Assembly (NCBI GenBank): GCA_963821715.1
Contig: CAWGET010000001.1
Location: 540,235 to 604,234, forward strand
Source: CAWGET01 sp963821715
Lineage (GTDB): Bacteria > Bacteroidota > Ignavibacteria > Ignavibacteriales > Melioribacteraceae
Reading direction: 5' to 3'
DNA length: 64,000 nucleotides
Made by a program: the position numbers and the translations under genes. Under the pieces are notes generated by a model. That model searched no databases. It was given only the letters and a program-made list of their open reading frames with translations, and was not told the origin of the DNA. Below, piece by piece: positions 1-8,888 of the stretch (position 1 is its first letter; each line of letters opens with the position of its first letter).

Positions 1-518
1 CTAAAAAAGCAACTACGAAAAAGGAATCGAAAGCAAAAACAAAATCGACTCACAATACCGCGCAGCAACCGGTTGAAGTTATTTCACCTTCTAAAAAAGT
101 GAAAAAAATAAAGGGCTACGGAAAGAAGGATCTTGAAGAATTCCGTGAAGTTATTATGGAGAAGCGCGAAGAGATAATAGAGCAGCTCCAGAACTTACGC
201 GATCAGATGATGGACCCGACAACAGGTCAGTATGTGAATGAAAACTCTCCATACTCGCTTCATATGGCCGAGCAGGGAACCGACGCAATGGAGCGCGAGA
301 AACTTTATCTTTGGGCACAGAGAGAGAATAAGTTTCTTACTTATTTGGAAGAGGCGCTTCAAAGAATTGACGCCGGTACTTACGGAATTTGTATCGATTG
401 TATTGACGAACCGCAGAATTTATGCCCGACCTGTCCTCTCGTACCGAAAGAAAGACTGATGGCTGTGCCGCATACGCAGCATTGCAAACAGGTTAAGGAA
501 AAGATGTCAATAAGATAA
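1..518 (+). CDS. DksA/TraR-family C4 zinc-finger protein, 5' end outside window
   Basis: The reading frame is open back to base 3, so the gene probably starts before the window; a GTG at 99 is the first start codon inside it. The part before 99 encodes a Lys/Thr/Ala-rich N-terminal tail. The rest shows the coiled-coil and C-terminal zinc-finger layout of the DksA/TraR family, whose members bind the RNA polymerase secondary channel. The end contains CIDC and CPTC pairs, then PKERLMAVPHTQHC. A short insertion carrying the second Cys pair sits between the first CxxC and the PKERL motif, unlike E. coli DksA. lspA and the pseudouridine synthase follow on the same strand. Family assignment is good; the exact regulatory role is inferred. 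Confidence 0.82.
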   Translation, partial: KKATTKKESKAKTKSTHNTAQQPVEVISPSKKVKKIKGYGKKDLEEFREVIMEKREEIIEQLQNLRDQMMDPTTGQYVNENSPYSLHMAEQGTDAMEREKLYLWAQRENKFLTYLEEALQRIDAGTYGICIDCIDEPQNLCPTCPLVPKERLMAVPHTQHCKQVKEKMSIR

Positions 519-552
519 TTGTAGGATAATTTTTCAATAGCGGGATTTTTAT

Positions 553-1170
553 TTGAGAGTATTGATTTTAACAGGCGTTATAGTTGTTTTGGATCAGATT
601 ACAAAATTATTGGTTAAAGGTTTTAAAATCCCTTTTCTCAATTTAAATTTTGAAGGAATGAATTACGGCCAAAGCTTTAATGTAATTGGCGATTTCTTCC
701 AACTGACTTTTGTTGAAAATCCCGGTATGGCTTTCGGAATCGATTTTGGCGGAACATCGAAACTCTACCTCTCCTTATTTTCGGTTTTCGCAAGTATTGG
801 CCTGTTTTACTACATTTATAAAATTCGGAAAGAAAATCTTCTTTTCAGAGTTTCACTCGCTCTGATTCTCGGTGGTGCCGTGGGAAATTTGATCGACCGC
901 GTTTTTTACGGAGTAGCTTACGGCTACGCTCCTTTACTCTATGGTAAGGTGGTAGATTTTTTTAATGTGGATTTTTTCGATTTCACAATTTTTGGTCATA
1001 CTTACGAAAGGTGGCCAATCTTCAATATCGCCGACGCTTCGGTTACAGTCGGAGTTTTCATCCTGATCTTTTTTCATAAGCAGATTGAATCGCATCAAAA
1101 CGAAAAAAAGGAAGATGAACCTAAGGAAGAAGAAAAGGGAACTCCTTCATTTCAAGAAAATATTAATTAA
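553..1170 (+). CDS. lspA: Signal peptidase II (prolipoprotein signal peptidase)
   Basis: This inner-membrane aspartyl protease removes signal peptides from prolipoproteins after diacylglyceryl transfer. The 205-residue product has four hydrophobic segments and the family boxes: DQITKLL near residue 14, VENPGMAFG near 54, GNLIDR with Asp115, and FNIAD with Asp161; the last two supply the catalytic aspartates. The start is TTG at 553 and no ATG lies near the right place. A charged Lys/Glu tail of about 28 residues follows the last membrane segment. It lies 35 bases after the DksA-like gene and 13 before the pseudouridine synthase, so co-transcription is likely. Several lipoproteins in this window would be substrates. 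Confidence 0.95.
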   Translation: MRVLILTGVIVVLDQITKLLVKGFKIPFLNLNFEGMNYGQSFNVIGDFFQLTFVENPGMAFGIDFGGTSKLYLSLFSVFASIGLFYYIYKIRKENLLFRVSLALILGGAVGNLIDRVFYGVAYGYAPLLYGKVVDFFNVDFFDFTIFGHTYERWPIFNIADASVTVGVFILIFFHKQIESHQNEKKEDEPKEEEKGTPSFQENIN

Positions 1171-1183
1171 TCCGAAATTATAA

Positions 1184-2158
1184 ATGGCAAACTTGATCAG
1201 CGAAAAAAAATTCAAGTTTGAAATTTCCGAAAAGAGGAAAAAGGAACGGATTGATACCTTCCTCGCTAATTCTATCGAGAACGCGACCAGATCTAAAATT
1301 CAAAAATTAATTAAAGCTGAATACGTTTATGTTAACGGAAAGCCGGTTAAACCAAATTACATAATCGGTTCGGGAGATATTATTGACGTCACGATTCCGG
1401 TTTCTCCGCGGCCGGAAAAAGCGGAAGCGGAAGACATTCCTTTAGAGATCATTTACGAAGACGAATATTTAATAGTTGTTAATAAGCCTGCAGGGCTTGT
1501 AGTTCATCCGGCGCTTGGCAATTTTACCGGAACGCTGGTAAACGCCCTTCTTCATCATACAAAAAAATTAAGCGAAGTAAACGAAAATTTCCGACCCGGA
1601 ATAGTTCATCGTCTAGATAAAGAAACAAGCGGTTTGATGCTTGTAGCTAAAGACGATTGGACGCACGCGCAGCTTGCGAAACAATTTTCTACCCGGACAA
1701 TTTCTCGTAAATATTGGGCAGTCTGCTGGGGTATTTTTGATGAGCGGGAAGGCGAGATCATTTCGAATATTACCAGAAGCAAAAAGGATAGAAAAATATT
1801 TACGGTAAGCGATACGGAAGGTAAACACGCGCATACAAATTACAAAGTGATAGAAGAATTTGAATTCGCGAGTATGGTCGAACTAAAACTTCAAACCGGG
1901 AGAACTCACCAGATTCGCGTTCATCTAAACTCAATCAATCATCCGGTATTCGGCGACGCCGTTTATGGCGGAAGAAGAATAGTTTACGGTTCTTCTTTGC
2001 CTAAGATGAAAAACAGGATCGACAATTTATTGGAAATTATGCAACGGCAGGCGCTTCACGCAAAAAAGATTTCATTTTATCATCCGCATAAAAAAGAAAC
2101 ACTTACATTCGATTCCGAACTTCCTGAGGATATGAAAACTCTCATCTCAAAACTTTAG
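1184..2158 (+). CDS. rluD: RluA/RluD-family 23S rRNA pseudouridine synthase
   Basis: The enzyme isomerises uridine to pseudouridine, most likely in 23S rRNA. The 324-residue protein has an N-terminal S4 RNA-binding domain (about residues 20-75) and a catalytic domain with the motif HRLDKETSGL, in which Asp145 is the expected nucleophile. GRTHQIRVH, further on, is also typical. Length matches RluD-type enzymes. It follows lspA by 13 bases, a very common pairing in bacteria. RluD rather than RluC or RluA is inferred from the S4 domain and this context. Confidence 0.9.
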   Translation: MANLISEKKFKFEISEKRKKERIDTFLANSIENATRSKIQKLIKAEYVYVNGKPVKPNYIIGSGDIIDVTIPVSPRPEKAEAEDIPLEIIYEDEYLIVVNKPAGLVVHPALGNFTGTLVNALLHHTKKLSEVNENFRPGIVHRLDKETSGLMLVAKDDWTHAQLAKQFSTRTISRKYWAVCWGIFDEREGEIISNITRSKKDRKIFTVSDTEGKHAHTNYKVIEEFEFASMVELKLQTGRTHQIRVHLNSINHPVFGDAVYGGRRIVYGSSLPKMKNRIDNLLEIMQRQALHAKKISFYHPHKKETLTFDSELPEDMKTLISKL

Positions 2159-2238
2159 CTCAATTGAGAAAAACCCAATTATTACCTTCTTATCGTCTCG
2201 CTTGTCTCGGCGTAGTTGTTTTTACGAAGCCGGACGTC

Positions 2239-3213
2239 TCACGGTTTATAATACGATTCCTTAATAAGTTTTATTGTTCCCGGTTCGGGAAGTTTGATCG
2301 AATATGTTTTCTTTCGATCGTTCTCTAAATAATTATAACGCAGCCAGGGATTAAGCAGCTTCAAAGTTTTATAATCAATTCCGTTTTCTGCTGAAAAATC
2401 CGCCAGATGTGTAATGCTTGAATCTACTTTTATTTCATACGTTTCAAAAGGTTTGTAATAATCTTTTTCATCAAGATCAAATCCATATTTTTCAGGATTG
2501 GTGCTCAATTGTTTCCATGCGAGAATCCTAAAAATATAACGTGCCGCCTCATCACCCAAAACCAATTTGTAATAGTTATCCGCCTTTTGCAATTCTAGTT
2601 GAGTCGCAATTCCGGAAATTCCGACATTATAAGATGACGCAGCAAGTGTCCAACTGCTAAACTTTGCATAAGATTTTAATAAATATTTTGCTGCCGCTTC
2701 TGTCGCTTTTTCCACGTGGTACCGTTCATCCACTTCGCGGTTCACTTCCAGGCCGTATTCTTCGGCGGCGGCTTCACGGAATTGCCAAAATCCTCTTGCA
2801 TTTGCGGGGGAAACTACATTATCCAGATTACTTTCTATAACAGCAACATATTTAAAATCCTCGGGTATTCCGTATTTTTCAAGTATCGGTTCAATTACGG
2901 GAAACCAGCGTGTTGTTCGTTTAAGATTTGTAAGAGTTGAAGAATGAAAATAAGTGTTCACTATCATTTCCCGTTCCAGCATTTCATGTACTTCTATATT
3001 TTCTAACGGCACGCGTTCGCCTGCAAATTCCATTTCCAACGGAACAGGCGGCTGAACGATCCGGTAATCCTGCGGAAAATCGGCAAGATATCTATCGTCG
3101 GTTTTAAATTCAATTTTCTCCTGATCTTTCGAATAGAGAATTGCTGCGATAAATATTAAGGAAACTAAAATTAGAAGAAGAATAATATTGCTGAATTTAG
3201 TGAATCTTTTCAA
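2239..3213 (-). CDS. Lytic transglycosylase, SLT/MltD-like, membrane-anchored
   Basis: Predicted to cleave peptidoglycan glycan strands in the periplasm. Residues 8-27 form a signal anchor. The SLT domain runs from about residue 100 to 230. VIESNL carries the catalytic Glu127, and the sequence continues with ARGFWQF and AASSYNVG, the usual lysozyme-like fold motifs. A C-terminal segment (about 275-320) resembles a LysM-like module. The gene stands alone on the minus strand, convergent with the pseudouridine synthase. MltD is the closest named type, but the symbol is left empty because the C-terminal architecture is shorter. Confidence 0.85.
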   Translation of the reverse strand: MKRFTKFSNIILLLILVSLIFIAAILYSKDQEKIEFKTDDRYLADFPQDYRIVQPPVPLEMEFAGERVPLENIEVHEMLEREMIVNTYFHSSTLTNLKRTTRWFPVIEPILEKYGIPEDFKYVAVIESNLDNVVSPANARGFWQFREAAAEEYGLEVNREVDERYHVEKATEAAAKYLLKSYAKFSSWTLAASSYNVGISGIATQLELQKADNYYKLVLGDEAARYIFRILAWKQLSTNPEKYGFDLDEKDYYKPFETYEIKVDSSITHLADFSAENGIDYKTLKLLNPWLRYNYLENDRKKTYSIKLPEPGTIKLIKESYYKP

Positions 3214-3423
3214 TCTGCTAACTCCTAAAAAATTTTTTTTGATGAGAAAATTAGAATAGAATTTACAAATCTACAAAAAGAATTATTATTTCTCACGATA
3301 AATAGATTGGTATATTTAATTGTTTAATGTCACTATTTAAAAATTGAAATCGGCGATGAGTAATTTAACTAATTAAGGAATTAATTTTTTTTCCGCAAAA
3401 TCATTTTTATTGAAATTTAATTC

Positions 3424-4269
3424 TCACTTTAACGAACCATACTGCTGGGCGAAAAGCTTTGTGAAAACCGCTCCGAATAAAAATACAATAGCCGAATAAA
3501 AAAACCAGACAACAAAAATAGAAAAATTTCCCATCGCTCCATAAGCATTGCCCAAATCGGTTGTGGTAATGTATAACCCGACAAGATATTGAACGATTAG
3601 AAAAAGAAAGGAAGAAAAAAATCCGCCGATTAAAACATCTCCCCATTTTAATTTCTGTTCGGGAAGAATTTTATAGATCATCGCAAAAAGAATTGCGAGC
3701 AAAACGTAGGAAAGAAAAATATCAATTATTGTGATGATGAACGAAGGCAGATTGATAGGCGAAAAAATAAGTCGGCTTAAATCTCCCATAAAAAAATTTT
3801 TAATCACCAAAAGAAAAAAGAGTGATCCCAAAACAATTATCATTATCAGAGCGTAAAGATAAGAGCGCGCTATTCCTTTCAAACCGCTTGGACTTTTATA
3901 CTCGACTCCCCAAATTTTGTTAAGCAATCTTCGCGATTGAATAAATAAAACCGTTCCGCCTGAAATCAAAATCGGACCACTAATTATCAGTGTTATTAAT
4001 TTTGGAGGAGAATCTGTAACTGTGCTAATTATCCATCTAACTGTTTCTGCCATTTGCGAGCCGACTATATTGCTCAAATCAGAAATCAGATTGCTTTCCG
4101 CGGTCTTACTTCCGAATATCAATCCCAAAATAAAAGTTGTAATTACGAGCAATGGACCAACGGAAAAAATTATGTAAAAAGCCAGAGCCGCGCCGTTTAT
4201 AAAAGGCTGGAATTTTTTCCATTCACTAAAAGTTTCTTTTATCAGTTTGAAAAAATTTTTGACATTCAT
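3424..4269 (-). CDS. YihY/BrkB-family inner-membrane protein
   Basis: A 281-residue protein with about six membrane segments and the features of the YihY/BrkB family (once misnamed ribonuclease BN). These include an amphipathic N-terminus before AALAFYIIFSVGPLL and a C-terminal hydrophobic pair around WFFYSAIVFLFGAVF. Biochemical function is unknown; roles in export or stress tolerance have been proposed for relatives. It is the last gene of a minus-strand run that starts with the polyketide synthase near 8.8 kb and begins 9 bases after the upstream gene ends, so it is probably co-transcribed with that gene. Confidence 0.85.
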   Translation of the reverse strand: MNVKNFFKLIKETFSEWKKFQPFINGAALAFYIIFSVGPLLVITTFILGLIFGSKTAESNLISDLSNIVGSQMAETVRWIISTVTDSPPKLITLIISGPILISGGTVLFIQSRRLLNKIWGVEYKSPSGLKGIARSYLYALIMIIVLGSLFFLLVIKNFFMGDLSRLIFSPINLPSFIITIIDIFLSYVLLAILFAMIYKILPEQKLKWGDVLIGGFFSSFLFLIVQYLVGLYITTTDLGNAYGAMGNFSIFVVWFFYSAIVFLFGAVFTKLFAQQYGSLK

Positions 4270-4278
4270 AATTATTTT

Positions 4279-4953
4279 TTAGGACAAATATTTTTTGCCT
4301 GCATCCCGGATTTTGTCCGATTCATAAATGTGAAGTCCGGGTTTATTTTGCTCTGCTGAATAAAGCATAGCAGCCGCAACTGTTTTTGCTTCAATAGCTT
4401 TATATTTTTTCGGAATTAAGAAGTCGAAAGTAGTCATCAAAGTTTTAGAAATATTTTCGCCCACTCTTTTTTCCTTCCTATCGCCAAGCAGAAGTGAAGG
4501 CTGGAAGACGGAAATCGCCCTGTAATTTAACTGTGATATCTCGGATTCGGTTTCTCCCTTTACTTTATTGTAGAAGAAAGATGAATCCGGATTTGCGCCC
4601 ATCGATGAAATAAAAAGAAAATGTTCTGCTCCCGATTCAAGTCCAAGTTCGGCTAATTTTACAATATAATCGTGATCTACTTTTCTAAACTTCTCTTTCG
4701 ATCCTGCTTTTTTTATCGTGGTGCCAAGCGCGCAAAAAATATGATCGACAGAATCAAATCCGTTAAGACTTTCTAAATTATCAAAGTCTGTTTTTTTAAA
4801 AACTATTTTTGAATGATCTTCTTTCCCGCCGATGGAAGACCTTGAGGCAACGATAATTTTTTCATAAGCGTCGGAATCAGCCAATAAATCTAGGCACTCC
4901 GAACCAACAAGTCCGGTTGCTCCCGCAATTAAAGCCGTTTTCTTTTCTATCAT
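4279..4953 (-). CDS. NAD(P)-binding oxidoreductase, TIP30/NmrA-like atypical SDR
   Basis: A 224-residue Rossmann-fold protein with the nucleotide-binding motif GATGLVGS near residues 10-17. It also carries FISSMGA and FYNKVKGETE, which resemble the active-site strand and YxxxK-like helix of atypical short-chain dehydrogenases. Closest by eye are HTATIP2/TIP30-like and NmrA-like oxidoreductases; the substrate is unknown. It begins one base after the end of the broken SDR and lies directly before the YihY gene, so it probably belongs to the same minus-strand operon. Confidence 0.75.
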   Translation of the reverse strand: MIEKKTALIAGATGLVGSECLDLLADSDAYEKIIVASRSSIGGKEDHSKIVFKKTDFDNLESLNGFDSVDHIFCALGTTIKKAGSKEKFRKVDHDYIVKLAELGLESGAEHFLFISSMGANPDSSFFYNKVKGETESEISQLNYRAISVFQPSLLLGDRKEKRVGENISKTLMTTFDFLIPKKYKAIEAKTVAAAMLYSAEQNKPGLHIYESDKIRDAGKKYLS

Positions 4954-4954
4954 T

Positions 4955-5825
4955 TTATAAACTTTTTATTTTTTTGTTATCCATTCCGCTATAAGTATTA
5001 TCGAGATCGAGCGAAACTTTTGGCGGCTGTTTAAATTCATCGGGTACATCATTTCCAATCGGTCCGCGCCCGATAGAAATTCCTCCGTCAACATAATAAA
5101 TTGCACCAGTTACAAAACTCGCTTCGTCCGATGCAATAAACGCGAAAATGTTAGCCGCTTCTTCAACCGTTCCGCGTCTTCCCATCGGCGTTCCGGCTAA
5201 AATATCTTTCTCCATTTTTTCGGTCATCGAGCTTACTTCTGTATCGTGCCATTCCGTGTCTATTGGTCCGGGCGCTACAACATTAACTCGCACACCATAC
5301 TGCGCCTGCTCTAGCGCAAGTCCGCGCATAAACCCGTGAATCCATCCCTTAGAAGCGCCGTAGGGCGTGCATTTAGGCTGACCGAGCATTCCGGCTTCGG
5401 AACCGGTTGCCAATACAACTCCGCGCGATTTCTGCAAAAACGGCAGCGCGTTTTTTGTCATAAAGAAAACCGAATGAGTATTCATTTTCGTCATATAAAG
5501 AAAATCTTCATCGGGGAATTTATCAGTTTCGGCAACCGTTTGATACGTTCCGGCGTTGTTTACAAGAATATCTATTCCGCCCAATTTTTCGTTTGCTTCA
5601 TTAACGCATTTCGCGGCGTTTTCAGGTATCGGAAATATCGCCTTTATAAAATTCCGCTAACCCATATTTGGTTTTTATTTTTTCCACAACAGTTTCAACC
5701 GGATCGTCCGGGAGCGCAGCTAAAAAAACTTTTGCTCCTTCGCTCGCAAATTTATGGGCGATCGCTTCTCCTATTCCCGTTGCCGCACCGGTTATCAGCG
5801 CCCGTTTTCCCTCAAGTCTTTTCAT
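4955..5825 (-). pseudogene. SDR-family oxidoreductase interrupted by one frameshift
   Basis: Two pieces in different frames together form one classical short-chain dehydrogenase of about 289 residues. The first (5825-5622) starts MKRLEGKRALITGAATGIG and stops at a TGA at 5622-5624. The second resumes at once in the next frame with an NAAKCVNEANEKLGGIDILV-like segment, then NNAG, the catalytic YGASK and the C-terminal VDGG motif. One extra base near 5625 accounts for the break. The start codon overlaps the stop of the flavoprotein gene by four bases, so the two are translationally coupled. Everything needed for activity is present apart from the frame, so either a sequencing error or a recent mutation would fit. 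Confidence 0.8.
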
Positions 5826-6970
5826 TTTTGCCCTCGCGTATATTTTATTAAGTTTTTTATCCCGTTCGGATAATATTTAATAATCTTAAAAATTGCTTTA
5901 CTATATAAAGAATTCAATAAAACACTTTGAATAATTTTTGCAAATCTTACTCGTTTAAGAAAAAGTTTCTCCCATCCTTCAATGTACATCTTTTCTATCA
6001 ATTTGGATGAAAGATTTTTTTCTTTTTGGACGACCAATATTTTCGCAAGCAATTTGCCGCTCTCCATCGCCATCCCGATTCCGTCTCCGGCAAGCGGTGC
6101 GATGACTCTCGCGGAATCGCCGATCATAAAAATACCATCTTCAACCAAATATTTTTTGCCGAAGTAAATATTGGCTTTACCGTAAAATGTTTTTTCTTCG
6201 GCGCCTCTCCAAAAATCTGCGCCAATTATATTATTAAAAAAAATATTTTCATTTGAAAGTTTTTTTAAGAATTCAAGCGCGGAATATTTTTTCTCATTCC
6301 AATCTGCTAAAAAACAAACCGCGGCTTCGCTTTCTGATACTTTATTAACGCCGCAATAAATTCCGTCTGTTAGATAAATTTGAATTTCGTCTTTTTCAAA
6401 ATTAGGAAGATGATTTAGATTTGCGTGAAACTTAATTCCGTTCAATTTAGTTTTTATTCCGGCAAAATCTCTAAATAAAAATTTGTCTAATGAGTTTCTT
6501 TTTCCATAAGCCGCTATTACTTTTTTAGATGATATTAATTTCTCGTCGCCATCGGAAAAAATAATTTCAAAATGGTTTTCACTCCGAATAATCTTCTTAA
6601 CATCCGCCGGTTGTAAAATCTTCGCACCTAGTTCGGATGCTCGGTCTAACAGCATTTTATCTAATATGCTTCTTTTCAAACCGAAACCGCTAAAGCCAAG
6701 CGGTGATTGAATATAATCTTTCGAGTTGTTAAAAATCCTTAATTTATTGATCGGGTTAGGGGAAAGAGAGTTGAATTTTTCATCCAATCCTAATTCGGAA
6801 ATAATTTTTATTACTTCATGTGAAAGAAATTCTCCGCATAATGTTTCGCGCGGAAAAATTTGTTTCTCAAAAAGGCAGACGGAAAATCCGGCTTCTGCGA
6901 GAAAAGACGCCGCAGTCGAACCCGCAGGTCCACCGCCAATGATTGCGATATCATAATCAAAATTGTTCAT
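5822..6970 (-). CDS. FAD-dependent oxidoreductase, geranylgeranyl-reductase/UbiH-like
   Basis: A 382-residue flavoprotein. The N-terminus has the dinucleotide-binding motif GGGPAGSTAA followed by an acidic residue after strand 2 (CLFEK). CGEFLS near residue 45 is typical of geranylgeranyl-reductase-like enzymes. A second FAD motif, MIGDSARVIAPLAGDGIG, lies near residue 285. It could hydroxylate or reduce the product of the type III polyketide synthase encoded upstream on the same strand. In the Streptomyces srs cluster, a flavoprotein oxidises methylated alkylresorcinols in just this context. Substrate and direction of the reaction are inferred from the neighbours only. Confidence 0.82.
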   Translation of the reverse strand: MNNFDYDIAIIGGGPAGSTAASFLAEAGFSVCLFEKQIFPRETLCGEFLSHEVIKIISELGLDEKFNSLSPNPINKLRIFNNSKDYIQSPLGFSGFGLKRSILDKMLLDRASELGAKILQPADVKKIIRSENHFEIIFSDGDEKLISSKKVIAAYGKRNSLDKFLFRDFAGIKTKLNGIKFHANLNHLPNFEKDEIQIYLTDGIYCGVNKVSESEAAVCFLADWNEKKYSALEFLKKLSNENIFFNNIIGADFWRGAEEKTFYGKANIYFGKKYLVEDGIFMIGDSARVIAPLAGDGIGMAMESGKLLAKILVVQKEKNLSSKLIEKMYIEGWEKLFLKRVRFAKIIQSVLLNSLYSKAIFKIIKYYPNGIKNLIKYTRGQK

Positions 6971-7072
6971 CTATTATGTTAATTATTTTATTTCTATTGA
7001 AATCAGTTTTAACTGACGGGTTTAGGTAGAGAAAAGGCTATTCGGCTAAAGTCTTTTTCATTTTCTAATGTT

Positions 7073-7774
7073 TCATTTGACAGTAGATTTTTCCCTTGCT
7101 CTTCTGCGCTTTAATTTCAAAATCAGCATCCACCTAAATGCCCACTTTCTTCTTAGAATTACCTGTGCAAAATCTAATTCTCTTAAAATATTTTTCAACT
7201 CTTTCTTCTTAAATCCACGTTTAACAGAAAGGGGAGCGTCATACTTTACAAATTCGCTTTTGGAAAAAAATAACGTTAAAATCTTTATTCCTATTAATGC
7301 CAAAATTGATCTTCGCAAATCGTTTATTACAATTCCACTTTCGGCAATTGAAGAAAAATATTTCAGCAATTTTATTATTCCTTCTTCTTCAAAATGATGA
7401 AAGAAAAGTGATGCGTGTATAACATCAAAAGATTTTTTTTTGAACGGAGGATTAAACGCATCTGCGCAGACAATATATTTGCTCATGTTTTTCTCTTTCA
7501 AAAATTTGCATGTCCGAATATTTTTGTCTGCATTGACAACAAAATCATCCGAAAAAATATTTTGAAGAAATAAATTGGTTCCGCCCGATCCGAAATCTAA
7601 AATTTTTAATGCTTCGAATTTTTTTCTTTTTCTGAAATAAGAAATACCATTAACGGATACATTAGAGCCGCCAAGAAATTTGTTAATAACATTTAATTCT
7701 TTAAGCGCGTCGTCAATCCGGTTATCGGTAAATGAAAAATCATCCATTAATTCAGGTGCGTAACTCCTCTTCAT
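7073..7774 (-). CDS. Class I SAM-dependent methyltransferase of the polyketide operon
   Basis: A 233-residue protein with a class I methyltransferase core. Motif I is ILDFGSGGTN near residue 58, an acidic residue follows in NADKN, and FDVIHASLFFHH matches the post-II/III region. The C-terminus is rich in Arg and Lys. The start codon lies one base after the end of the polyketide synthase gene, so the two should be translated together. By analogy with srsB-type genes it would methylate the resorcinol or pyrone formed by the synthase; the acceptor is inferred. Confidence 0.83.
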   Translation of the reverse strand: MKRSYAPELMDDFSFTDNRIDDALKELNVINKFLGGSNVSVNGISYFRKRKKFEALKILDFGSGGTNLFLQNIFSDDFVVNADKNIRTCKFLKEKNMSKYIVCADAFNPPFKKKSFDVIHASLFFHHFEEEGIIKLLKYFSSIAESGIVINDLRRSILALIGIKILTLFFSKSEFVKYDAPLSVKRGFKKKELKNILRELDFAQVILRRKWAFRWMLILKLKRRRAREKSTVK

Positions 7775-7775
7775 A

Positions 7776-8849
7776 TTACTCCGCCGTAAAGAGTGCTACT
7801 TCCATTGTCAATCCGGGACCGAAAGCAACGGCGCAAAGTTTATCGCCTTTGTTTATCTTTTCTGAATTTAAGATTTCTTCAATCACAAAAAGAATTGAGG
7901 CGGAAGACATATTCCCATTTTTTCTAAGAACATTACGTGAGGCAGTCATCTGCTCTTCAGTAAAATTCATTCCGTTTTTAAGCGCGTCGAGAATTGCGCG
8001 TCCACCGGGATGAAGCGCCCAGAATTTTATCTCCTCTTTTTCAACGCCGAATTCTTTTAAAATATTTTTTAGCTCGGGCGAAGCAGTTTCCAAAATAATT
8101 TTCGGAAGTTCGGATGATAGAATCATCTGGAAACCCGTATCGGCAATTTTCCAGCCCATAAATTTTGAGGAATCATCAAAAAGAATTGATCTGGTTTTTT
8201 GAAGTTTAAGTTTCGCCTTATCTGCCGATTTTATTTTGTTAGAAAAAATAACGGCGGCGCTTCCGTCGGCAAAAACAGTATTTGCTAAAATATTATCGCG
8301 TGTCGGTTCAAACTGAAGATGGATGCTGCAAAGTTCCGTTGACACCATCAAAATATTTTCCTCCCGTCCCGAAGAGAGAGCGTCAAGAGCAGCGCTGAAC
8401 CCGATTATGGAAGCAGCACAACCCATGAAACCGATGTTTGACCTTTTAACATTTTTTGGGATATTGAATTTGTTAATTATTTCATAATCGAGACCTGGGG
8501 CGAAAAAGCCCGTGCAGGAAATTGTTATGACGCGCGTTATATCTTTCGCATTTATTTCCGGATTTGAAAAAGCTTTTTCCACCGCTTCGAAGACTAGTTT
8601 TTTAGACCATTTTTCATAGTGAACCATTCTCTGTTCAGTTGTCGGAGTTCCATTCGTGTAAAAATTATCTTCGCCGGATGAATTTCCGTCCGACACGACA
8701 AAGTTTCTGGTCTCAATTCCGGAGTTATTCATTGCTGCGTCTATAAATCTTCCGGCAGCTGTGGAGTTAATTCTTTTCTTAATTTCAACGGCTACTTCTT
8801 TTTGATTGAGCTTGTACGGAGGAACTGCAGTGGCAATATTTATCAGCAT
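7776..8849 (-). CDS. Type III polyketide synthase (chalcone/stilbene synthase family)
   Basis: A 357-residue homodimer-type condensing enzyme that should extend an acyl-CoA starter with malonyl-CoA to make pyrones or alkylresorcinols. The catalytic triad is visible: Cys112 in TISCTGFFAPG, His280 in WALHPGG and Asn313 in NGNMSSAS. The GPGLTME loop near the C-terminus is also typical. It is the first gene of a minus-strand run with a methyltransferase, a flavoprotein and an SDR. That order matches phenolic-lipid clusters in which membrane alkylresorcinols are methylated and oxidised. Product chain length cannot be read from sequence. Confidence 0.92.
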   Translation of the reverse strand: MLINIATAVPPYKLNQKEVAVEIKKRINSTAAGRFIDAAMNNSGIETRNFVVSDGNSSGEDNFYTNGTPTTEQRMVHYEKWSKKLVFEAVEKAFSNPEINAKDITRVITISCTGFFAPGLDYEIINKFNIPKNVKRSNIGFMGCAASIIGFSAALDALSSGREENILMVSTELCSIHLQFEPTRDNILANTVFADGSAAVIFSNKIKSADKAKLKLQKTRSILFDDSSKFMGWKIADTGFQMILSSELPKIILETASPELKNILKEFGVEKEEIKFWALHPGGRAILDALKNGMNFTEEQMTASRNVLRKNGNMSSASILFVIEEILNSEKINKGDKLCAVAFGPGLTMEVALFTAE

Positions 8850-8888
8850 TTTTTTCTCTTTATTTTAATAACAATTTTTACAATAATA

